64,000 nt of DNA, from the NCBI GenBank assembly GCA_021234155.1, contig JAJEKV010000033.1, forward strand, positions 1,839,454-1,903,453, read 5' to 3'. The first letter of the stretch is position 1. Each line of letters opens with the position of its first letter. A program made the position numbers and the translations under genes. Of the stretch, positions 12,945 through 24,000 are shown piece after piece. The notes under the pieces were generated by a model. That model saw only the letters and a list, made by a program, of their open reading frames with translations. It was not told the DNA's origin and did no database searches. This DNA comes from Isoetes taiwanensis. Taxonomy: Eukaryota; Streptophyta; Lycopodiopsida; Isoetales; Isoetaceae.

Positions 12945-14285
12945 TTTATAAGCCTATTGAGTTGATTGATGATTTTTATTAGAAGCCGGGTGTTAAGATC
13001 CACATATACGATTTGCTTATAATGCAAAGAGATAGCCATGGCTATACTAATGGAGATTATCAAAGAGGATACAAGAAAGTTACATGCATTTTGCGAAACT
13101 ATTAGAAACAATCCGGGAAGTTATGTTGCCATTGAAGAATGTGGAGGATGTTTTTACGAGGGGTATTCTTTGCTTTTTTGGAGAAGCTTGTCTTACTTGG
13201 ACTACGAGTTTGAGCCTTTCTTGAGATTGGGCGGCACTTTTAACGGGTAAATATCTTGGCCATTTGATTTGTACTTTCACAAGGTTCTACAGGAGGACTT
13301 TATCCTATGACATTTGGAATAATTGATACTTGAAAATCACGAGGAGAGGAAATGGATTTAGTTTTATAGCATCTGTGATGGTTTACATGTGAATCACGAG
13401 GGCTTACATTTATGTCGGATAGGGACAAGGGTTTGCATGGGGCTTTATATGTTGTTTTCCACGGCTACTTAAATGCATATTGCATGAGACATCTTGAGGG
13501 CAAACTTCAGAAGAAATCACGATAATATTGAGTTTAAATTTCTTTTTTGAAGCGGCAGAGCAAACCACGATCGTTAGTCCCGGTGAACAAGTTACTAATA
13601 TGAAAAGTGAATCTTGTAGCAACATATTGGTTGTTAGAAGGCTGCACCATCGAATCTTTGGGCCTGCTTATTTCCATGGACAACTTTGGTCACCTTGCTT
13701 CAAATTTATGAGGAGTCTTTGAATTCTCTATTGCTTGAGGGCGGGAGAAACCAATTATTGCCATGCTTACGGATATTAGACAATGTTGATGGAGATTTCA
13801 TAAGCGAGTAATGAAGCTAGAGCGAGCATTGTTAGTATCTGCGGGGCAAGTGCAACTTACACATTAGTGCACGAGGGAGGAAAGCATCAAATCTTATTAG
13901 AGACTGTGATTCTGAGAATTTTACCTTCAAATGGCATTATATTTGAAGTTATCACCACTTAGACATAGGTGGATTATTAGATCTTGAACATTATATATCA
14001 CGGTTATTTGTGCTTTGGCGGCATAGAGAATTCCTTGTGCTCATCTCGCGGTAGGAGCAATCCTCACAGTTGAAAAGACCACAAGAGTATGCTCATCCGG
14101 GATATTCATTAAAGGCATGGTGTAGTGATGCATATGTAGAGCATAATATTTCCATTTGAAGAAGATGTTTTAGAAGAAGAAGAGACAAATCACAAACCTC
14201 ACCTTTCTGCGTAAGCCGCGGGGCGTCCAAAGAGCCGGATCGCGTCTGGTCGGCAAAGAGAGCTCAAGGTGTAGGCAATATGGGC
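12945..14285 (+). pseudogene. MuDR/MULE-type transposase, decayed
   Basis: Mutator-like transposase, which cuts and pastes MULE DNA transposons. Recognisable blocks in family order are: the pre-catalytic segment AMAILMG/DYQRGYKKLHAF (about 13035-13095); IRNNPGSYV (about 13100); the first catalytic strand FLRLGGTFNGKYLGHL (about 13219-13267); SDRDKGLHGALYVVFHGYL (about 13414-13470) with the second Asp; AYCMRHLEGKLQKK; FEAAEQTTIVS (about 13545); LNSLLLEGG (about 13715-13745); and VDLEHYISRL with HPGY further on (13970-14110). The normal IDGTH is LGGTF here, so the first catalytic Asp is lost. Frameshifts and stops occur near 13050, 13310 and 13515. No terminal inverted repeats were identified. 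Family call is firm; activity is excluded. Confidence 0.8.
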
Positions 14286-17200
14286 GCCATAGCGGAAGAG
14301 TTCTGAGGGAATGCAATTACAGATTGACATTTATATTCATTTCTTGATATGTGATGTTCCAATCCACACTTACAATTGTATTACATTTTATAGTCACCTT
14401 ACATTATCTTTGATTATTGAAAAATTCTTTGCTGCTTTGTTGTTATGTTGTTATATCTTCTTTGCTTTGTTATGTGATTATTGCACTCCAACTGTTATGC
14501 TGATTATTGAAAAATTGCATGTGCAATGTGTGTTGGATTCATATTTCATTATGACATTTAACAGTTCTCTCAAAGAAGAGAGCTGCGTCAACATCGTCAT
14601 CATCTTGTTACGCCATAAATGTTGGCGTGCTTACTTTGCTGGAACTTTGATTATTCCATCCTCGTTAGTCTAACCATTTTGCGATCATGGAAAGCGGTCA
14701 CATTATTTTTGAGTTAAGATCAACAAAAGATCTCATGGTCTGAAACACATGTCACTAATATGGTATGGTCTTGGTTCTTTGTCACGTTTTGCTCTCTGTT
14801 TTCTTTCCATAGTTAATGCATTTGATTGCAAGTTAAAGAATATGTCGAGAAGTACATGTCAAGCGCCATAGAAGTGGCTTTCCCCATGAGATATCTTTGC
14901 ATCTTAATCATGCAGCGGCAAATCTCAAAGCAGGTATGAGGAGATATAATCCGGATCTCAGAGTGATTTGATTACGTTAGACTTAAGAGAGCCATCTTGA
15001 GGAAACTTGGATTTCTTGGATACAACGGCTTCATTAGCAAGATCAAAATGGACCCGGTTTGAGATACAATCCTCAATGTAGCCTTATTAGCATCTCTGGT
15101 GATTGCATTGGAGGGTTGGTTGTTTACCTCTGGCTTTAAAGCATGATGATAAAAGTTGTGTCCGGAAGAATGCATCACCTACCTTCCTTTGGTAGTCAAT
15201 TTGTAATCGTGGCAAAGTAATCCCATGCTTGAAAATCCGAGGAAACAAAGAGCGATGTGCAAAATCACAGTAAAGAGTATTTAGTTGTATGTATGGCGTA
15301 GAGGCATTCTAACAATTAAAACAAATACAAGGGCATATTCATAATTTCTAGGAAATATAGGGGCAATTTTAGAAATTTCCCATTTATTTATCACGGAACA
15401 TCTTGTATAATACATATACTCACAGGAAGCCAATCTAAAGCAGCTCCATGTGATGATAGATTACATATGGTCAACTTCGAAGTTGTGGCCTCCAAGCAAT
15501 GGATTTTGAAGTACGCATTACTAAACTAATGTTTATCATGCTTATTTGCATACCTCGGGCGCTAGTTTCTATGTTTGACTGATAGCCACTTACTAGTTGG
15601 AAATTCCTACCAAGACTTACATCTTTATTCTTGTGATCTTAGAGCTGATAAAGTTTATTTGTTTGTTTGTTCCAACTTCTAACCACGAGCTTAAAGATGT
15701 GGGGAGGGATGGTTGGAGTATTGGTTATATGCATTTTAAAGCTTCCCCTCTATAGACACAAATTTTGTTTATGAGATACACATGAGATCTAAACTATTAT
15801 GTTCATGATAGACCAAAGTTGCATGAAGGAAGTCCTTTTCTAAATCTAGGCATCTTTGGCCTCTCATCGGAGTTTAACACTTTGGCTAATCTAGCTCCCA
15901 TCTCTATTGATAGATATTAGAGATGAAACCATGTATAAAAGAGTATCTTATATTGAACAAATATCTCTTGTTTTGTGGGCTAAGGCTTGTGCTGCTTATT
16001 TTTCTCTTCCTCGTACTTTGCTTTCATACTTCTAACAGAAACACAACAATTTACTTGCATAAAAAAAGAATAGAATGCTCCCTCTTTGTTACAGTATGCA
16101 CCAATGCGAATATAATAGAGATAGAGGGGACAAAGACGATTAGGTTAGGTGATACTTTTATTGTACTTGAATTTGTCTTAAATATGTAAGCAGGCGCCAT
16201 AACACAGGCATAAGTGGTTTAATGGCGCACAATTGAAGATGGCGAATCGTATTGGGACAATTCAATGGTCGACTATCAGGATCATCTGTCTGAACAATCA
16301 GGATCAGGTGTTCTGAAAGATTTCTGAATAAAAATACAAGCAGCTACTGACACATGAACATGTTAGAATTGAGGCAATGCAGACAGGTTTCTCGATCTTG
16401 TTCAAAAGAATAAGCATAAATTACAGAGCGCTAAGAAGAACATGGAAGTTAGTTTGCAAGATTGCAGGAGAGGAAAAAAAGAAAACCTTTGGCACAGCTG
16501 GCTGACAGGAGTTGAATAGTTTAAACGTTTAAGAAATACGAGGAACATGGTTGTTGAGTTTGGATACAAAAACAGGAGCAAGATTCCGCGTGCACAATAT
16601 GGTGTTTCTTTTGACACAGACGGCTGGGTTTTGAATGTGTAGATTTCTATTCTGGTTTGTTGACTAATAAAGCAGAGAAGTTGGTCTGCAAATACAAGAG
16701 ACCAACACACCAGACATGAATCATCAATCACACTCTATGCTCCTACTCCACTTCTGAGCAGATTCTTCCCTTAAAAGAGCTGTGCACTTAGTCTAGAATC
16801 GAATGTCCTATCTATGCCATAGCCTGTTTGTACACATTCTTTGTTCTGAAGTTCCCCTTATGGATATTGACGAAGACTCTGTCCTTTTCACACTTCAAGT
16901 TATTTTACGCCTTTGTTTCCTCTCTTTTCTAATATGCTGTAGAATAGATGCCGCTCTTTCTTCCTTCATTTCAAGAATGTTGTGTGTAGAATAAAAGCTT
17001 GCCTTCAGTTTCCAAAGCAAAAACTTCGTCTCGTTTTCAGTATCAAACACAAACAAAGTTTACTCAGCACAGTAAAAGAATGAACCGTAACAGAACATAC
17101 CCATATTTCTGTAGATTACTCCGAGCATATTCTGTCTCTGCTCAGCTAACAAGTATTTCTATTTCATTTCCTTAGGAATTATACAAAAATCAAGCAGATC

Positions 17201-17480
17201 ATGCAAAAATTGTCCAACGTGTTATACATGTTAAAGCTGAAACATAAGATGAATCTGTACCATTGCCATATCATTCAAATGTTTAGAGATATTCTGTAGA
17301 CCATTTAAAATGCAAGAAAAGGGCGAAAGTACGAAAACGGGTGAAAATGGGGCAGAACTTTTGAGTATGAAATTGATTACTGTGAGCTGGATTACAGTGA
17401 GGTCCTATTGTTCCTTCCAGCACTTCTTGGGTGCTGGGCAGATTACAAATTTAAAGGGAAACTGAAGGGGCCAGATATGG
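14286..17480. other. Intergenic DNA, no supported gene
   Basis: The 120-codon plus frame at 14311-14673 is hydrophobic and AT-driven, and contains an internal repeat of GATTATTGAAAAATT. No family is recognisable. The frames at 15923-16189 (plus) and 16402-16731 (minus) also lack domain features. No RNA gene was seen. Confidence 0.35.
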
Positions 17481-17740
17481 TCAGGGCAAATCTTCACATA
17501 CAATCTTCATAGATTCTTAGGCTGAGCAGGAGGATTTCAGAGGAAACTGGAAGGAACCCAATGATCCAAAAAGTAGTGCAATGGAAATCTTTAGATACAA
17601 TCTTCATAGATCCTTGGAAACTTGGGAGAGTGATTTGAAAAGAAAATCAGGAAGGAACCCAATGAGCCAAAAGACTTGTAGACAAATCTTCATATATACA
17701 ATCTTGAAAGTTATTAGGCAGAAACAGAAAGGAAACAGCA
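17481..17740. repeat. Degenerate tandem repeat, unit about 100 bp
   Basis: Three diverged units carry, in the same order, CAAATCTTCA, ATACAATCTTCATAGATYCTT and GGAAGGAACCCAATGAKCC, beginning near 17488, 17583 and 17690. The open frames on both strands here follow the repeat and are not genes. Confidence 0.55.
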
Positions 17741-18073
17741 CGAGGAGAAATTTGTTGGTTGTAGAATGCCATAATCTGGAAAAGAATCTGCTTGCGAGAT
17801 GAATAATTCCCTGAAAGAGGAACAAGAAATGAAGATTAGAATAAAAGCATAGAGCAGGCAGAAAAAGAGAAAAAAAAAGGTTGATTGATTGACTGATTGA
17901 TTGATTGATCAGGTTATTGGAGGAGAGAATCCCTTCAATCCAAGGAAAGAACAAAACAAGTCAGGCCTGCTCCCGCATCGCCACAGGCGCCTGCAATAAA
18001 ATAATCAATCCTCCAAAGTGTTGAATATAACAGTCAGATATGAGTCAGCAGCAGGACAGACCCTTCACTGTCC
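17741..18073. other. Intergenic / possible 3' flank of the small gene
   Basis: Contains a short (TTGA)n-like run at about 17879-17910. For the minus-strand gene ending at 18074 this would be 3' UTR and downstream DNA. No clear poly(A) signal was singled out. Confidence 0.3.
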
Positions 18074-18596
18074 TCAGTTGAATTGAAGGGCTCCTTTCCT
18101 TTTTAAATCAAGCCTTCGCCGCTGCGGCACGACACCCTCCGGCAAAAATCTCAAATCCTGCTCCTTCAGCCCGCCTGCAATCAACACGTAGTTTTCATCC
18201 GTCAGTGCTCCAGATTCGTAGATCCGCGTCACCCCAGACAAGCCCTAAAATGAATAAATCCTAAACGCTTAAAAGCTTGGCAGTACACAGTACGAGAAAT
18301 TTAAAGTTTCTGTTCTGTCACATCATGCTCCTAGAGCCAAATTTATATATATGGCCTAGGCCTAGTTAACGCTTTTTTTGCCAAATCTTAGCCTTTAAAG
18401 GACCGCATGCATTCCTGCAATAATCAACTCGCTTCTCAGACTTTGCCACGGAAATGGAAATGCATTCCTTGGCTCTAAAATCTTGGCTCTTTGGCTTCGT
18501 TAGACATTCAAAACAGAGATCTTAGTCTGCTATAGTTGTACTGGCCTGCCTTACCTGCAAATTGGAGGATCTAAACCACAACCCAAATTGGCTCAT
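18074..18596 (-). CDS. Candidate small two-exon gene, 70 residues, unknown function
   Basis: On the minus strand an ATG at 18596-18594 opens 14 codons (MSQFGLWFRSSNLQ), ending in the donor CAG|GTAAGG. The 310-bp intron (18245-18554) ends TTCATTTTAG|GG. The second exon (18074-18244) has 57 codons, TGA stop included, and keeps frame. The predicted 70-residue protein contains VTRIYESGALTDENYVLIAG, then GGLKEQDLRFLPEGVVPQ and a basic tail RRRLDLKRKGAL. It has no signal peptide or membrane segment. Balanced charge, good splice sites and lack of decay contrast with the surrounding debris, which is why I list it. A 33-bp inverted repeat, AATCGTCT...AGACGATT, lies just upstream of the ATG in the presumed leader (about 18603-18635). 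I do not recognise the family. The prediction could be a chance pairing of a short exon with a 57-codon open frame. Confidence 0.4.
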
Positions 18597-21470
18597 CTTT
18601 TAGAATCGTCTAAATCTGATGGGAAGACGATTTAGAAGTAGAAAGTAATGGAGCTGTAATGAAAATCACAGGTTTTGGACTAAAGACGAAAAATGCAGTT
18701 TTCAAGTGCCAAATACAGATCAAGCACTTGCAGGATCTACAAGTGAAAATGGTGAAATAATAGCGAAATTATTACAAAGGATGGGAACCTTGTAAAGCGG
18801 CAGATGCATCAGTGGAAAACACGGCGACAAGAATAAAGTCCATCGGAGGAACGGTGCAGAAAAGGCAGACCAAAGAAACAAAACAGGAAGCTGCAGGGCA
18901 TTTTCCAAAACACAGGTAAGAAAGAAGAGACAATGATAAGGCATCAAACGGGACGAAGAAAGGGCAGGAAATAATGGAGGAAAAACCAAGGGAAAGAAGC
19001 TGGGGGGCGCCATGGCCAAAGCTTGGAAGCCCAAAAAGAGCTCCTCCGGTAGAAAGGCGCTGGGCAAGAGATAAGAAGTTGAATTGGAAGTGCGAGTCTT
19101 TCTTATAGACAGTTTTTGGAGGGTTAGAGAGAAAGGCCTTCAAAAGGCAGATGAGAGAAGGGCTGTTTCTGAGAAGGCTCCCTACCGCCTGCACTTCCTG
19201 AAATGCTCAGATTTTTACAAATTTATGCCTCCATTTTTTTTTTTGTTGCATCATTATTCCATGATTTCCATGTTTGTTTTCTCTAAATCATCCCTTGATC
19301 ATCTATGCATACTTCCAGCCTCCACTTTCTCCAGCCTTAAAATTTATATTGCCCTAAACGTGCTCTTTCTTCATTCAATGTTAGTCCTATCGTGAGGTGG
19401 TAATTATCTCCCTTTGTAACGCTTCTTATTTAATGGTTCCTTTTTCCTTTGCCCCTTAGCCCATGGTGGCACATTTTATTATCATATAATCCATCATACT
19501 TAGTATCATGGTTCTCTGCCCCTACGCTTTCCATCGCAGTTCTCGGTTGCAGCTTGCGATTGTCCCCAACTCTTTCCTCGCCTCTCATCTTCCCAATGCT
19601 CCCTCCATGCCCATCGATTCCCCTCGGTTTTAATGCTGCTCTCCCTCTTTCTGCTTGAAAAATAAAATCTTTCCTTTACACGCTCTTCTATTGTTCCCTC
19701 CTTGGCTTCCTCTGGCCCAACTTTCCTAACCACATTGATTAAAAGGTTCTTTATGGTTTCTTACACCCAAATCAAGCTTCGAGAAAGTTCAACAAAAGAA
19801 GACTTTTAGAATCAAGTTTCAAAAGAAAAACCCGGACACCCAACACATAGGAAGCCAAACAAGTAGACGTGCTTTTGCATCTCAAACTATCATTATCTAA
19901 CTAAGATGTATCCATTGTCTTTAGCTACATGGTGGCGTGATGCTTTATCGACATGAGAACCTAAAGTTGAAGGATGTTGTTAATATAAAGTCTGTCCTTT
20001 TTGGCAAAACCAACTCATTATAAAGTACTCATGACAAGTGCCTCGTTAAACTTGGATTAATCAATCTCGAATCCGCGACTTCAAACTTCTCGATTTGCTT
20101 TCCGATTTTTACGGTATCATGACTCCTAGATCTATGTGTTTTCAATCCTCAATGAATCTTCATGTAATCTTCCAACCAAAGTGTGGATGCCATCTCCTTT
20201 ATTGGAGTATCATGCTTCTAGCCTTTATAAGGGCTATAACTATATGGTATATATAGTTATGGCATTATTCTATCTTCATACTTCAAGGTTCATTGGAATA
20301 CCACCCATGTAATTTGTATGTTGGACAATAATAAATTCTTAACCACCTTTTAAGAGACAAAAGCTTATAAGTTCGAGTTCAATGTTCAAGGTTAGGTACT
20401 ATGAATTGTGACTTAAAATGAATTCAATGAGTCCACATATTTTAGGTCGGATAGAACACTCCATGAATTTTGGTTGGCCACGTGGAGTTCAGGTATTCAC
20501 CGAAACAATATTTCTCGCATTCAGCCTTGATCTAGACCGCGTGGCATCCTTGTGGATCTTGATTATTCATGTCTATTCAAATGAACTCACGGCGTTTGGC
20601 TCTATTTCCATATCAATTTCTCCGATAGGTAGTCGCTGAGTCAGCATCACGCATGAGACATGTGATTCTTATAGTCCTACTCGCTAAAGTTCATGGGACA
20701 TAGTTTCCATCCATGACTGCAGCATCAAGTACCTCCATATCAGCTAAAATGCTTCTACACAATCTTCTAGGGCTCCAAAGGAATGCATTATAACATACTA
20801 ATCTTTTTTGAGGTGTAGTCCACTGATACTTTCCTTCAAGGAATCTTTATCTCATTTGAATAATACTTATAACATGAATTCTACCACTTCTCTATTAGCC
20901 AATTTTACGTCTTTGTCCTGTAAGATTCCTCACCATTACATAATACATAGCTAGATAGATGAATAGTTAAATTTAACATCCCTCTTGAGACCAACAAAGG
21001 ACGGTAAACTCACAAATCAATGAGAAGTTGACCAAAAATAAGAGATAAGAAGATTAATATGTTCATGTTAAGGACTTTATTTGCAAATCTTTCCGATCAA
21101 GCATTGGAGAATATTTCCTATGTTTGTTAAACATACACAAAACTCAACATTCACACGTTGGATCACTACAATACATCGTGCATTTTCTTGGAAAGGGATT
21201 CAGCGGCCGATTGAATTGATTTGGTAGAGCGAGGGTCGAATGGTCTAATCAGGTAAAATTACTACTAATGAGCAATCAATTGCCATAAAAATTGAATGTA
21301 TTTCTCTTATATAGTAGGCATGTAAAGGTGTGATCAATGGCCCTTTAATTAAGCTAAATGGTTCATAAAGAAGCGCGGAGTCATAGATAGACTAGTAATG
21401 GTGCAGTTGCTGGAGCATAGAGATTAAAGGAAACCTGTAAATGCTGGAATGCAGTAGAAAAGCCATATCC
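18597..21470. other. Intergenic DNA upstream of the small gene
   Basis: The minus frame 18772-19194 (140 codons, starting MQAVGSLLRNSPSLICLLK) has an N-terminus that looks like an organelle-targeting peptide. It then becomes Ser/Phe/Leu-rich low complexity without a domain, and could be 5' UTR or a chance frame. From 19200 to 21470 nothing is recognised. Confidence 0.3.
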
Positions 21471-22962
21471 TTCCCCTTTCCTTTTCTCTCTCTCTCTCTC
21501 TACTTTTTTTTTTTCTTTCCTTTTCTTCGTCTTTCTCACATGTTTGTATTTTCCCATCCCTTTTCCTTCCCCTTCCACACACTACATTCAGATAGCCTTT
21601 TTCCCTTCCTTTTGCTCCTTTCTCCGCCTTTTCCCTCTTCTCTTTTTTTCTTTGCCATTTCCCTTCCCCTTTCTCTTTTTTATGCCTTCTCTTTTTCCCC
21701 ACCCTTTTCCATATCTTCCCTTTTTCTCAACCTTTTACTCTTTTCGCCCTTTTTCCATACCTATTTTTTCCCTTCTCTTTTCCTCCATTTCCCCTCTTTT
21801 CCTCCTTTTTTTGTGTACCATTTTTCCCTTCCATTTTTCTTTTTCTCCCTCAGTTTTTCCATGCCCTTTTTACCTTCCCTTTTCCATCTCCTCACCCTTT
21901 TCCCTCTTTCCTTTTCCATGTTCCTTTTCCTCTTCCCCTTTTCCATTTCCTTTTCAGGTGCCTCTCTCTCTTTTCCCCCCCTTTTCCATTCTTTTTCTTT
22001 TCTCTTCCCTTTTCCCATGCCCTTTTTCCACCCTTTTCTTCTTTCCTATTTTTTCAGGTGCTTCCTTTTCCTCCTTTTCCCACCCTTTCCCTCTTCAGGT
22101 GCAATTTTCCCTTCTTTCAACCCTCCTTTTTTCTTTTCTCTTTTCCTTCCTCCTTGTCTTTTCCTTTCCCTCCCTCCATCCTCCCTGCTTCCCTTTCCCG
22201 TTCCTTTTTCCGTTTCCTTTTCTTGAGTGGTTTTCTTTTCAGGTTTTCCTCCTTTTGCAGATCCTTTTCGTGCACTTTTTCCCTTCCTTCCTTTTCCTTT
22301 TCCTTTTCCTTTTCCATGCCTTTTGCACATTTTGTTTATTCTCTTATTTCCTATACCATTTTCCTCTTTTTCCCACCCTTTCTCTCTTTGCCTTTTCTTT
22401 TCCTTTTTTCTTTCCCTTTCTTCATCATTTCCTCTTCCCTTTTCTCTCATGCCCTTCCCCCTTCCCTTTTCTCGTTTCCCTCTTTCTTTTTTCCTTGTGA
22501 CCTTTACCTAGGTTCCCTATTCCCCTTGTCCTTCCCTTTTTCCCTCTTTTTTTTTTTCCCTTTTCCTATGCCATTGTCCCTTCCTTTTTTTCTCTTTCCT
22601 CAGCGGCTTCTCTTTTTTCCCCCCTTTTCCCATGCTCCTTCCTTTTTCCATGCTTTTTTCTCCTCCTCTTTTTCATGCTTTTTTTCTCCTTCATTTTTTC
22701 CTTTTCCTACCTTTTCCTCTTCCTTTTTTTTCCTTACCCTTTCCATTTACTTTCCGCTTCTCTCTTCCTCCTTCCCTCGTGCTGCCCTTTTCGGGTTCCC
22801 TTTTCCTTTTAGATTTCCATGCCTTTTTCTCTTCTCTTATCCCCACCCTTTTCCCTTTTCCTTTTACCCTTTTCCCTTTTCCCCATGTCTTTTTGCCCTT
22901 CACATTCTCCTTTCCACTTCCTTTTCCTTTTCCCTTTTCATTTTACCCTTTTTCCCTTAAGA
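21471..22962 (+). repeat. 1.5-kb polypyrimidine/polypurine tract
   Basis: Nearly every base on the plus strand is C or T, in irregular reiterations of CCCTTTTCC, TTCCTTTTCC and CTCTTTTCCC, interrupted by occasional ATG or GCA triplets such as CCATGCC and TCAGGTGC. It begins with a CT dinucleotide run at about 21487 and stops sharply at TTAAGAGATG (22957-22966). Overlapping open frames of up to 318 codons on both strands (Phe/Pro/Ser/Leu on one, Lys/Glu/Arg/Gly on the other) result from the composition and are not genes. Confidence 0.9.
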
Positions 22963-23100
22963 GATGAGCATGTGACCAACCAGTGTTGGTAAAGTAAATT
23001 CTGTCCTAAATCTAGGCAGCCGGATGCATCAAATAGTCGGCCATTCAAATTAGGGGCTTGATGCACACTACACACTTCACAGTATAACATTACTCCATGT

Positions 23101-23102
<2 letters not shown>

Positions 23103-23176
<74 letters not shown>
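23103..23176 (+). repeat. (GATA)n microsatellite, about 18 units
   Basis: An uninterrupted GATA tetranucleotide run. It abuts GAATTTTAACGTCC, the presumed 3' end of the minus-strand LINE at 23177-24000, so it is likely the simple-sequence tail of that element. Confidence 0.95.
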
Positions 23177-24000
23177 GAATTTTAACGTCCGCAAAAATCC
23201 AATCGGGTTATGGGACCCAATATAAGAGACGGGGTATAAGCCCAATCACAGTGACAAAAGACAAAGAATATAAACATAACAAACACACAATAGAAATAAT
23301 AATAAAGTGTGCAAGCACAATAAGCTAAAGGTAACCAAACCATGGGTTCTGAGGCCACTGATCTCGGATAATAGCTGTGCCTCCGCGGTACACTGCCTAC
23401 TTTCGTTGTAGCCTAGCCTCTCGCACCTTACACAACTCCTGGCGTCGTCTGGTCAGCTGAAGCGGAGAGAGATCCTCTTGAACTGAGAACTGGGTGCCTT
23501 TTAGATGACTTCCATGCTGAAGGACATTCAGTTTGTCCTGTGGGCTATTGAACTGCACGACGATATGACGGGGACGGTCTGGCCTCTGAGCCCCAACCCT
23601 GCACGCTGTAACAATGGCGGGCCTCTGAATATGCATAACATCTGTAAAGAAGTTAGCTGCATGTTCTGCATCCAAGGCAGGATTTGCCTCTGGCATACTG
23701 ACAATGCGCAAATTCAAGCTTCTGTCCACTGCCATCTGAGCGAATTCTGCTGCATGGGTGTTCCCAGGATCCGTATCCTATCTACTTGATCCTGCTCCTC
23801 CTCTTGTATACCATCATGATCTTTTTCTGTCATCTCTATATCGGCGGTTCCATAGGCCTCTGTTTGCATCCCGTCATCAGTGCATGTGCTCTCTAGGGTC
23901 TGCGTTTGGGCAGCAGTGCTGAATTTTGGGCAAGAGGAGGGAGACGACAAGATGGTGGAGTAGAGCAAATTCAATATCTAAAACAAAAGCTTACCGTCCA
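23177..24000 (-). mobile_element. LINE fragment: 3' end plus ORF1 protein remnant
   Basis: The minus frame 23397-23735 reads as the RNA-binding core and C-terminal domain of a LINE ORF1 (transposase_22-like) protein. Key blocks are RPRHIVVQFNSPQDKLNVL, HLKGTQFSVQEDLSP and TRRRQELCKVREAR. The upstream acidic segment (23714-23974) is rich in Glu, Asp and Gln, as ORF1 N-termini often are. A frame change separates the two parts. Between 23177 and 23397 lies a non-coding 3' segment starting with the family terminus TTTTAACGTCC and containing TTATGGGACCCAATAT. ORF2 is missing, so this is an internally deleted copy. ORF1 proteins bind the LINE RNA and act as chaperones. Confidence 0.65.

Noticed and set aside
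21441-22960. Long open frames (up to 318 codons) on both strands
   Set aside because: They are a direct result of the C/T-only tract (no stops in CT-rich triplets) and encode Phe/Pro/Ser/Leu or Lys/Glu/Arg runs without any domain.
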